From the NCBI GenBank assembly GCA_016282215.1, contig JAEEKC010000335.1, positions 1 through 5,293 of the forward strand: a stretch of 5,293 bases of DNA, read 5' to 3'. A program made the position numbers and the translations under genes. A model generated the notes under the pieces. It worked only from the letters and a program-made list of their open reading frames with translations, searched no databases and was not told where the DNA came from. Source of the stretch: Lachnospiraceae bacterium. GTDB lineage: Bacteria; Bacillota; Clostridia; Lachnospirales; Lachnospiraceae. The stretch's first letter is position 1; the number at the start of each line of letters is the position of its first letter. This document shows, piece after piece, positions 1-5,293 of this stretch.

Positions 1-524
1 CTTCCCGCATTATAACCGCCGCTGGTATACTGTGCGGTTTCCGGAGCCGCTTTCATGCCCCGTACGAGATTTAAGTCAAACTCGATCATCTCCAGGGTAT
101 TTTTGATCAGTTCCCTGTTTTGATCGTTGACCCTTGCAATCTGTGTCGCGGTTTCCCGCAAGCTGTCAATGATCGCAGACAGCTTTTTCTGTTCCGAAGG
201 CCTGCCGGCTAAAAGTGTCACAAGATCTGTCAGGCGAAAGGAAGCGGCGTTTTTGTTCATAACATCCGCAACATCCTTCATGGCAACTGTTCGCTTTTTA
301 TCAAGCACCGAAAGCCGGTCCACCAGGACCTGCTCTTCATCGGTCAGCTTAATCAGCGCCGGCACATCGCCTGCCACAACGATCTGTGTCTTGCGTTCGG
401 ACAATTCCAGCAGAGCCTTGTATTGAATTACTTCCTGATCGAGCACCTCGATCAGGTTCTCCATGATACTGGCCATAAACAGCCCTTTCAATTGATGATC
501 CAGTTTTCGGCTCACGATTTTCAT
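1..524 (-). CDS. flgN: FlgN-type flagellar export chaperone (C-terminus cut by window edge)
   Basis: FlgN is a small helical cytoplasmic chaperone that holds the hook-associated proteins FlgK and FlgL for flagellar type III export. Reading the minus strand from the ATG at 524 gives at least 174 open codons with no stop before position 1. The product is hydrophilic and almost entirely helical. It contains the family-like stretch LIEVLDQEVIQYKALLELSE at about residues 24-43, later TDEEQVLVDRL and VNDQNRELIKNTLEMIEFD, and a tail reading QYTSGGYNAG, which looks close to a normal FlgN C-terminus. FlgN proteins usually have about 140-165 residues, so only a few codons should be missing. The start is ambiguous: ATG at 524 has AAGG six nt upstream and lies 30 nt after flgM, while an in-frame ATG at 476 (MASIMENLIEVL) has AAAGGG seven nt upstream and sits nearer the conserved region. 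The position directly after flgM matches the usual flgM-flgN-flgK-flgL order of Firmicutes, so cotranscription from the promoter at 862-886 is likely. Confidence 0.85.
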   Translation of the reverse strand, partial: MKIVSRKLDHQLKGLFMASIMENLIEVLDQEVIQYKALLELSERKTQIVVAGDVPALIKLTDEEQVLVDRLSVLDKKRTVAMKDVADVMNKNAASFRLTDLVTLLAGRPSEQKKLSAIIDSLRETATQIARVNDQNRELIKNTLEMIEFDLNLVRGMKAAPETAQYTSGGYNAG

Positions 525-554
525 ATCAGACCTTATACTGTCTCAGATCTACAA

Positions 555-827
555 TTACAGTGCTTCAACCTGTGACAACAACTTATCTGCAATCGCACTG
601 CTGGGCACATTGTAACTGCCATCTGCGATCTGCGCCTTGATATTTGCCACTACATCTTCTCTGATGTCAGGAGCCGATGAAACCGCCTGCTTCGCCATTT
701 GATACTCCTTTGCTGCCCCTGAAATCTCAAGCGCATCGGAGAAACCCGGCTTCTTTTCGCTCTTGGTTGGTCTGACCATGGAGTTATTGTAGATCTGCGT
801 AATCTGATTCATTCCGCTGATACGCAT
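555..827 (-). CDS. flgM: Anti-sigma-28 factor FlgM
   Basis: FlgM binds the flagellar sigma factor (SigD/FliA, sigma-28) in the cytoplasm and blocks late flagellar genes until the hook is complete and FlgM is secreted or otherwise removed. The protein has 90 residues, a normal size for this family. The N-terminus MRISGMNQITQIYNN is typical of clostridial FlgM. A polar, probably disordered segment follows (about residues 17-30), then the conserved sigma-binding half: LEISGAAKEYQMAKQAVSSA, PDIREDVVANIKAQIADGSY and a final helix AIADKLLSQVEAL. The open frame extends upstream to 935, but the ATG at 827 is clearly the start: GGGAGGAG (833-840) lies 5 nt upstream and the upstream extension would cross the promoter. 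The gene is first in an operon with flgN. Its sigma-28 promoter makes it both an inhibitor and a target of sigma-28, a known feedback arrangement. Confidence 0.95.
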   Translation of the reverse strand: MRISGMNQITQIYNNSMVRPTKSEKKPGFSDALEISGAAKEYQMAKQAVSSAPDIREDVVANIKAQIADGSYNVPSSAIADKLLSQVEAL

Positions 828-832
828 GGTAA

Positions 833-840
833 CTCCTCCC
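833..840 (-). promoter_or_regulatory. Strong ribosome binding site of flgM
   Basis: GGGAGGAG on the minus strand lies 5 nt before the ATG at 827. It fixes the flgM start and rules out the longer in-frame reading that begins at 935. Confidence 0.9.
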
Positions 841-861
841 TTCTTTGTGTTATATCTTATG

Positions 862-886
862 TATCGGACAATTGTCGGGAAACTTA
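862..886 (-). promoter_or_regulatory. Sigma-28 (SigD/FliA) promoter of flgM-flgN
   Basis: On the minus strand, TAAG (886-883) is followed by exactly 15 nt and then CCGATA (867-862). The sigma-28 consensus is TAAA-N15-(G)CCGATA(A/T), so only the last base of the -35 box deviates. Transcription would start near 855, leaving a leader of about 28 nt that carries the GGGAGGAG ribosome binding site of flgM. Spacing, orientation and the identity of the downstream gene all agree. The call rests on consensus matching only. Confidence 0.8.
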
Positions 887-921
887 AGTGTGTTTGAATA
901 AACGTTTTCGTTTTTTTGTTC

Positions 922-950
922 TTTCCTTTATACAAAGAATACTATATAAT
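922..950 (+). promoter_or_regulatory. Putative sigma-A promoter of fliB
   Basis: A perfect TATAAT (945-950) is preceded at 17 nt spacing by a poor -35 hexamer, TTTCCT (922-927), in an A/T-rich tract. A transcript would begin near 957 and leave an untranslated leader of about 50 nt before the fliB ATG at 1007. No CCGATA element lies upstream of fliB on this strand, so fliB does not appear to use a sigma-28 promoter here. The weak -35 box suggests low or activator-dependent expression. Confidence 0.5.
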
Positions 951-1006
951 GGATTTGTTCCATAATAAATCAGAAGACTTCGGATTCTCACAAAAAGGTT
1001 AACACT

Positions 1007-2146
1007 ATGAAAAACGTCACATTATCCATATGCGAAGAGTTTCACTGTATTGGCGGCGATTGTCCGGATACCTGCTGTGCAGGATGGAAGATCAATATTG
1101 ACAAAGCTACGGATGCATATTATCAATCCGTCACCGGAGATTTCGGCGAATTACTGCAATCAAAAATAGACCGAAGCTCCGAACCGCATCACTTTATTAT
1201 GGATAAAAATCTGCGCTGTCCATTTCTTCGCGAAGATAATCTTTGTTCCATCTATCGAAATCTAGGTGAAGATAAACTATCCGAAACCTGCACCCAGTTT
1301 CCCCGCGGACAGTTAAAAATGACCAACCTTGTATTTTCATACCTGTCCTTTGCCTGTCCTGAAATGGTCAGAATGGCCTTTTCTTCCAAGGATCCGTTAT
1401 CATTATCTGTTACGGAAACGGAAAGTACGCCCACCGCCCCGTCCCAAAACAGTGCCTTAGAAGATTTTTATTTGGAATCTTTAATGGTGGGCATATCCAT
1501 AGCTCAAAACCGTTCTTTTTCCATCCGGGAAAGACTGGCACTCTGTATCCTATACTATCAACAGCAACAACACGCCATCGACTATGGCACTTTCTCCTCC
1601 GAATACTCCACTCTGTTTTCAAACCAGGAGATCTGTCACCAACTGATCAGCGCCGAATCTCTTCCTGCCAGTGATATATTGTTACGTCTCCGGCTTTTCC
1701 GGCTTATCTGCCTGTCCATTAAAATCGGGACCGAAGAACCTCATCTGATGCAGATATACAACGCGTTCCTATCCATATACCAACAACATGATACAAACTG
1801 GCTCATAGACAATCTGGAAGATATTTTTTCGAGTTTTCATGATCTTGACATAGAATCAGAACATCTTCTGGTGTATTTATACCTGCGCTATACAGCATGC
1901 TGTTCCTCAACCGGTGTCATTGCTTCCGCTATGATCTTTATCGTTGTATTCTATGTGAGTTATCAGTGCTTCCTTGCATTTGCGACACTGGAAAAAGGCT
2001 CATCTCTTGACCAGAATGAACGCATCAGGATCATTTCAAGGTTGTCCAGACTCTACGAACATAACTCTGCCGAATTTCCGAATCTGTTACAGCTTCTTAT
2101 GGAGCATGACCTTGACAGACCCGAAAGTCTTTTTCAGCTCATTTGA
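1007..2146 (+). CDS. fliB: Flagellin lysine N-methylase FliB
   Basis: FliB methylates lysine side chains of flagellin. The Salmonella enzyme is reported to depend on an iron-sulfur cluster. The 379-residue product has the family's usual length and its Cys-rich N-terminus: C9, C14, C19, C23 and C24 within CIGGDCPDTCCAGW, then C71 (RCPFL), C80 (NLCSIY), C95 (SETCTQFPRG) and C117 (SFACPEM). These are the likely metal or cluster ligands. The rest is helical, with a hydrophobic stretch at about residues 300-325 (SAMIFIVVFYVSYQCFLAFA) in the position where FliB proteins carry a conserved hydrophobic helix; a membrane segment is not needed to explain it. The ATG at 1007 has a modest AAAAAGG site 8 nt upstream. 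The gene is divergent from flgM and convergent with the glycosyltransferase operon, so it appears to be a single-gene unit. Related YkgJ-type Cys-rich proteins share the CxxxxC pattern, but the length and the CPDTCCAGW and CPFL motifs favour FliB. Confidence 0.9.
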   Translation: MKNVTLSICEEFHCIGGDCPDTCCAGWKINIDKATDAYYQSVTGDFGELLQSKIDRSSEPHHFIMDKNLRCPFLREDNLCSIYRNLGEDKLSETCTQFPRGQLKMTNLVFSYLSFACPEMVRMAFSSKDPLSLSVTETESTPTAPSQNSALEDFYLESLMVGISIAQNRSFSIRERLALCILYYQQQQHAIDYGTFSSEYSTLFSNQEICHQLISAESLPASDILLRLRLFRLICLSIKIGTEEPHLMQIYNAFLSIYQQHDTNWLIDNLEDIFSSFHDLDIESEHLLVYLYLRYTACCSSTGVIASAMIFIVVFYVSYQCFLAFATLEKGSSLDQNERIRIISRLSRLYEHNSAEFPNLLQLLMEHDLDRPESLFQLI

Positions 2147-2154
2147 TCTTTCGG
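2121..2154. repeat. Inverted repeat spanning the fliB stop codon
   Basis: CCGAAAG (2121-2127) and CTTTCGG (2148-2154) form a perfect 7-bp inverted repeat around a 20-nt loop that includes the fliB stop codon. It sits at the junction of two convergent genes. Neither strand shows a T-tract directly after the stem, so a classical intrinsic terminator is not supported. A weak end-of-transcript hairpin is possible. Confidence 0.4.
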
Positions 2155-2178
2155 CTAGGATCCTACAACATGATTGCA

Positions 2179-3246
2179 TCAATATATCCTGGCAACCACC
2201 TGCTCTAAATATGCTTTATCCCGTATTTCCTCAATCGCTCTTCCGGCATTCCTCTCATCGGCACTACAATATTTGTAGGGTATCTTAACTCTGTACAGAT
2301 CCTGAAATCCCCGGATATACTTTTCGTATACCAGATCAATATGACCGGCATCTATGCTCCGATACCCTGACTTATATAGATCATAGGAAAGTGCCGTTGC
2401 TGTCGGGCCTAACGCCAAAAGGATCAGTTTGTCTTTCGGCTGCTTCAATGCCTCATTCATGATTTCATCATATCTGTCTACCGCATTTTCCGCAGGACAT
2501 AAAATTCGCTCAATCTGATCGCAATTATCAAAAAGATCATTTCCCACACCCATACCGGTATGGACACCTTCAATAAAAACACATTTTTGTCCGTCCCACA
2601 GTTTTTTCAATTCTCTGACATCTTCCTCAGAAACGATTCTGTGAAACAGCGCTTCTGCATAGATTTGGTCGCGGCTTAACAGTTTTGCATGTAATCTGCG
2701 CACATCCGGTCTCAAATAGGCCCTGATACCATCTGCATCGAGTTCCGGAAGATCCTCCAGATTTCTGTAAAAGGTTGAGTGAAGTCCTATGAGAAATCCC
2801 TCTTCATTTGTTTGCAACACCTGTAAAAGTTTTTCACTCAGCCACTTTGAAACCCCTTGAAAATTCCACCGTTTTTGACAGGCTATCGCTGCAAACTCGC
2901 CATCTCCAAAACGCGCTATGCTCTTTTTTTCTGTAATCAGCTGCTTTCGTGTTTCCTCAAGTGATAAAATATGCGGTTTAAAGAAAAATGACTGATAATC
3001 CGGATCCCTGAGCTCATAGGGCAGACTATCCACCCGCCAACGGTTGATCGACACAAATTCCCAAAGTTTCATGATTTCGGAAGTATTTTTCTCACCGCTG
3101 CCTTTTTGTGCCTCTGCCAATTCAAGCATTTGGGAAACAATCTGATTCATGGTCAACTGCCATTCTTTTAGCTGCGCGTTCTCTCTTTCCAGAGTTTCCA
3201 GTTTCCGATTTATCTCCTCTAATTGCTCCGCCGTGATCCCGCTCAC
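2179..3246 (-). CDS. GT-D fold (DUF1792-type) glycosyltransferase with N-terminal coiled coil
   Basis: This is a probable sugar transferase of the GT-D family, whose studied member acts in glycosylation of the streptococcal adhesin Fap1. The catalytic domain covers about residues 95-355. It has ARFGDGEFA (residues 111-119) with the DxE metal-binding motif D115-G-E117, then GVHTGMGVGNDLF, ALGPTATALSYDLYKSGY and IDAGHIDLVYE, all characteristic of the family. Residues 1-70 form a charged, heptad-like helix (QLEEINRKLETLERENAQLK), which canonical members lack. The start is set at the GTG at 3246, because AGGGAGGA (3251-3258) lies 4 nt upstream. An in-frame GTG at 3300 would add 18 residues but has a poor site and contains that strong ribosome binding site inside its reading frame. 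The protein is then 355 aa, 60 nt after the upstream GT2 gene and last in the visible operon. A flagellin or surface-protein substrate is inferred from the neighbouring flagellar genes. Confidence 0.87.
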   Translation of the reverse strand: MSGITAEQLEEINRKLETLERENAQLKEWQLTMNQIVSQMLELAEAQKGSGEKNTSEIMKLWEFVSINRWRVDSLPYELRDPDYQSFFFKPHILSLEETRKQLITEKKSIARFGDGEFAAIACQKRWNFQGVSKWLSEKLLQVLQTNEEGFLIGLHSTFYRNLEDLPELDADGIRAYLRPDVRRLHAKLLSRDQIYAEALFHRIVSEEDVRELKKLWDGQKCVFIEGVHTGMGVGNDLFDNCDQIERILCPAENAVDRYDEIMNEALKQPKDKLILLALGPTATALSYDLYKSGYRSIDAGHIDLVYEKYIRGFQDLYRVKIPYKYCSADERNAGRAIEEIRDKAYLEQVVARIY

Positions 3247-3250
3247 TTTT

Positions 3251-3258
3251 TCCTCCCT
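3251..3258 (-). promoter_or_regulatory. Ribosome binding site that decides the GT-D gene start
   Basis: AGGGAGGA on the minus strand, followed by AAAA and then GTG at 3246. This is the best Shine-Dalgarno match in the glycosyltransferase operon. It lies inside the longest open frame, showing that the first 18 codons of that frame are probably untranslated leader. Confidence 0.8.
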
Positions 3259-3306
3259 ACATCTGCCAGTCGTCTTCGTTACTGCCATTAAGGCATCCAC
3301 CTGTTC

Positions 3307-4116
3307 TCACCCGTATTGCCTCAAATAAATCTCCATCAGATTTCCGATCTGCGCCAGGACACCCGATTGCTCAGCAAAGGTCAATAGCTGTTCCAATGCC
3401 TTCTGAAAGCAACCGTGCGTTGTCAGGATCTCCCTGTTTTTTGCGATCATTCTGCATCTGGCATCAAAATAATTCCCGGCATCGGATGATACACCATCAT
3501 CATGCATTCTGACTTCCAATAACATCTCCGGCACAAAACCAATCACACTGCGATCAGCATATCGAAGCGCCAGATCCCAGTCTTCCAATGCTTTCAATTC
3601 CTCATCAAATCCATTGCGTTTAAGAAATCCGTCTTTTTTCACCAACATAGTCGGTGCACCCGCGAAATTTCTGACAGCCAGCTGTTTAAACTGATCCGTA
3701 CTTTCGTCCATCTGTAGTTCAAATACTCGGTTCCCGGACAAACTGGTTCTGATTCCCGTACACACCATTTCCATCTCCGGATGTCGCTTAAGTAAGGCCA
3801 CCTGCTTTTGGAGTTTTTCGGGGCTCCACAGATCATCACTGTCTTGAAATGCGATCCATTCGTTACCAGACAATCTGACGCCTTCATTTCTTGCCCCGCC
3901 GGCGCCTTTGTTTTCGGGGAGTCTGTGGTACCGAATCCTGCCATCAGCGATTGCTTCTACCGCTCCCTTGATATCTTCCTTTGAGCAGTCATCAATGATC
4001 CATATTTCCGTGACTTTGAATTCTTCTCCATCACCTTTCTGTGCCAAAACACTTCTGACAGCTTCCGGTAGCTCCTTTGATCGGTTGTAAGTCGGAATAA
4101 CCACACTGATTTTCAT
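3307..4116 (-). CDS. Family 2 glycosyltransferase (GT-A fold)
   Basis: A cytoplasmic inverting glycosyltransferase of family GT2, which would transfer a sugar from a nucleotide-sugar donor. The 269-residue protein opens with the nucleotide-binding strand VVIPTYNR (residues 5-12). It then has D42-D43 in IIDDCS, GAGGARNEG at about 71-79, the metal-binding DSDDLW at 92-97, and the catalytic-base motif LEDWDLALR at about 177-185. It has no signal peptide or membrane segment, and the C-terminal 60 residues are a helical tail. The ATG at 4116 is 9 nt after the stop of the upstream GT2 gene. The only Shine-Dalgarno-like GGAG lies 14 nt away, at the end of that gene, so translation is probably coupled to it. 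Donor and acceptor cannot be told from sequence. Placement between another GT2 and a GT-D enzyme indicates stepwise assembly of one short glycan. Confidence 0.9.
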   Translation of the reverse strand: MKISVVIPTYNRSKELPEAVRSVLAQKGDGEEFKVTEIWIIDDCSKEDIKGAVEAIADGRIRYHRLPENKGAGGARNEGVRLSGNEWIAFQDSDDLWSPEKLQKQVALLKRHPEMEMVCTGIRTSLSGNRVFELQMDESTDQFKQLAVRNFAGAPTMLVKKDGFLKRNGFDEELKALEDWDLALRYADRSVIGFVPEMLLEVRMHDDGVSSDAGNYFDARCRMIAKNREILTTHGCFQKALEQLLTFAEQSGVLAQIGNLMEIYLRQYG

Positions 4117-4125
4117 TGTATTTTT

Positions 4126-5160
4126 TCATGCTCCGTAATAGATTCTTATACTATCCGCTGCTGCTTCTAATTCCTCTTTTGTCAGATTGCTCTTCAATAA
4201 TTCAAACTGAATTTTTTGAAAATCGGATGTGTGCGACACCAGATAGGGGTTGTTCCTCCAATCCGGAAACTTCTCGTTTATATCATTTTGCATATGCCAG
4301 AACTTCTCACAGGGGAATTCCGAAAATCTAAGTGCCAAAATCTTAACCCCCATAATATAATAGTTCATCAGGTAGTCAAACTCCAACGCCTTCCCAAACC
4401 TGTCAAATGCATTTCTGTCGCAATATTCCTTCCACAACTGCCTTTGCATTTCAAAAAAATCAAAATGCAATTCTTCGTTTTTGCTTAAAACAACCGATCC
4501 TTCCCGAACATAATAATGATAATACCGTCTGTTCAGAGAATAGCACTTCTGAAAATACAGGTGACATAGTCCGCCCCAGAAAACATCTTCATATATCAGG
4601 TGTTCCGGGAAAAAGACGTTGTTATTCTCGATCAGTTCCCTTTTGAAAATACAATTCCAGGTTCCGATCTTCACCTGACCACCTGCTATCATTTCCGCCC
4701 TTTCCTGATCGTTTTTCACCTCAATGATTTGATCAGGAATACCCGCATCTATCTCTTCCGGTGCCAGAAAACCTTCTTTTGAACTCCTTACATTCAAAAT
4801 ATTCACCAGATCACAATGATACTCCTCAGCCTTGTCAATCATCGCCTGATACATTTCCGGCTCAATCCAATCATCGGCATCAACATATCCGATATATTTA
4901 CCACAGGCGACCTTTAATGCTCTATTTTGACTCCCTCCCTGTCTCAGGTTTTCAGCGTTATAAATTCCATGTACGAAAGAATAGTTTTTCTCATACTCCC
5001 TGATAATCTCCGCCGTATGATCAGCTGAACAATCATCCACAAGTATGATCTCCATATTTTCCTGTCCCACAGACTGCTGTAAAACAGACGACATGCACCG
5101 TCTGATATCCCTTTCATTGTTGTAACAGGAAATGATAATACTGATCAATGGATTATTCAT
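4126..5160 (-). CDS. Family 2 glycosyltransferase with C-terminal helical extension
   Basis: A second GT2 enzyme of 344 residues, similar in style to transferases of capsule and exopolysaccharide loci. The GT-A domain runs from about residue 5 to 215: ISIIISCYNN (6-15), VDDCS (41-45), RQGGSQNRAL (about 73-82), metal-binding VDADDW (93-98), GTWNCIFKREL (166-176), and YEDVFW (190-195) with the likely catalytic base E191-D192. About 130 further residues are aromatic and helical, of unknown role, and may bind the acceptor. No transmembrane helix is evident. The ATG at 5160 has AAAGGA about 10 nt upstream and overlaps a TGA in another minus-strand frame as ATGA, suggesting that a coupled gene precedes it. 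It is followed after 9 nt by the shorter GT2. The substrate is unknown. Confidence 0.9.
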   Translation of the reverse strand: MNNPLISIIISCYNNERDIRRCMSSVLQQSVGQENMEIILVDDCSADHTAEIIREYEKNYSFVHGIYNAENLRQGGSQNRALKVACGKYIGYVDADDWIEPEMYQAMIDKAEEYHCDLVNILNVRSSKEGFLAPEEIDAGIPDQIIEVKNDQERAEMIAGGQVKIGTWNCIFKRELIENNNVFFPEHLIYEDVFWGGLCHLYFQKCYSLNRRYYHYYVREGSVVLSKNEELHFDFFEMQRQLWKEYCDRNAFDRFGKALEFDYLMNYYIMGVKILALRFSEFPCEKFWHMQNDINEKFPDWRNNPYLVSHTSDFQKIQFELLKSNLTKEELEAAADSIRIYYGA

Positions 5161-5293
5161 CGTGATTGCATCCTTTCATACATGCACAGAATATTAGTAT
5201 CTCGGACATCAGCACCTTTTACTGAAGCACCATTATGAGATAAAAGATATTCAAACGTACATCTTGCACACCGTATGAACAACATTGTACTTA
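5157..5293 (-). CDS. Possible 3' end of an upstream operon gene (partial, unidentified)
   Basis: One minus-strand frame stays open from the right edge of the window for 44 codons and ends in a TGA (5159-5157) that overlaps the ATG of the next gene as ATGA, a common arrangement in tightly packed operons. The readable tail contains EYLLSHNGASVKGADVRDTN and ends in MYERMQSR. This is a plausible charged C-terminus but I do not recognise it. A competing reading in the next frame ends at a TGA around 5251-5253, and the whole stretch could instead be untranslated. The support is therefore the overlap and the open frame only. Confidence 0.4.
   Translation of the reverse strand, partial: STMLFIRCARCTFEYLLSHNGASVKGADVRDTNILCMYERMQSR

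Noticed and set aside
127..426. Plus-strand open frame of 99 codons opposite flgN
   Set aside because: Low-complexity Ser/Thr/Arg-rich translation with no ribosome binding site, lying wholly antisense to the clearly coding flgN; a shadow frame.
916..921. TTGTTC as the -35 box of the fliB promoter
   Set aside because: It lies 23 nt from the TATAAT at 945, too far for a sigma-A promoter; TTTCCT at 17 nt fits the spacing better though it is a poor match.
828..935. 36-residue N-terminal extension of FlgM
   Set aside because: It would cover the sigma-28 promoter and the GGGAGGAG ribosome binding site, and its sequence is unlike FlgM; the 827 start explains everything.
2156..2165. Perfect palindrome TAGGATCCTA in the convergent gap
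   Set aside because: Ten bases with no loop cannot form a useful hairpin, and the flanking bases do not extend the symmetry; probably chance.
1974..2288. Plus-strand open frame overlapping the fliB end and the GT-D gene end
   Set aside because: It overlaps two well-supported genes in other frames and its translation resembles no family I recognise.
3639..3944. Minus-strand 101-codon frame inside the first GT2 gene
   Set aside because: Out-of-frame shadow of a gene with intact GT2 motifs; Trp/Cys/Arg-rich, without an initiation signal.
4761..5003. Plus-strand open frames opposite the second GT2 gene (including those at 4216-4488, 4407-4646 and 4600-4782)
   Set aside because: All are antisense to one continuous GT2 reading frame, lack ribosome binding sites and overlap one another.
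5170..5260. Sigma-28-like TAAA...CCGAGATA on the minus strand upstream of the GT2 gene
   Set aside because: Spacing is only 12 nt instead of 15 and the -10 element is CCGAGA rather than CCGATA; not a credible sigma-28 promoter.
1..5293. CRISPR arrays, tRNA or rRNA genes, insertion sequences, riboswitches
   Set aside because: No spaced direct repeats, cloverleaf-like segments, transposase motifs or long terminal inverted repeats were seen on either strand.

Overview
The window looks like a motility and surface-modification locus of a flagellated Gram-positive gut bacterium, most likely a motile member of the Lachnospiraceae (Clostridia; relatives of Roseburia, Agathobacter or Butyrivibrio). 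The reasons are a short FlgM opening with MRISGMNQITQIYNN, a FlgN-type chaperone directly behind it, a flagellin lysine N-methylase nearby, strong GGGAGG-type ribosome binding sites, and a moderate GC content. The genus is inferred from remembered family patterns; no search was run.

Left part (1-886, minus strand): the head of a late flagellar operon. A good sigma-28 (SigD/FliA) promoter at 862-886 drives flgM (anti-sigma-28 factor). flgM is followed 30 nt later by flgN (chaperone for the hook-associated proteins), which runs off the left edge. In related genomes flgK and flgL usually come next.

Middle (887-2146): a divergent intergenic region of about 180 bp, then fliB on the plus strand, the Cys-rich flagellin lysine N-methylase, preceded by a sigma-A-like TATAAT box. 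fliB ends convergently, 32 bp from the stop of the glycosyltransferase operon, with no convincing intrinsic terminator between them.

Right part (2179-5293, minus strand): a tightly packed glycosyltransferase operon. In transcription order it holds the tail of an uncertain upstream gene, a GT2 enzyme (344 aa), a second GT2 enzyme (269 aa), and a GT-D (DUF1792-type) transferase with an unusual N-terminal coiled coil. No promoter for these genes is visible in the window.

Taken together: flgM/flgN time and feed late flagellar assembly, FliB would methylate flagellin lysines, and the three transferases are good candidates for building a glycan on flagellin or another surface protein. The link between the glycosyltransferases and flagellin is inferred from gene neighbourhood and is not shown by the sequence.
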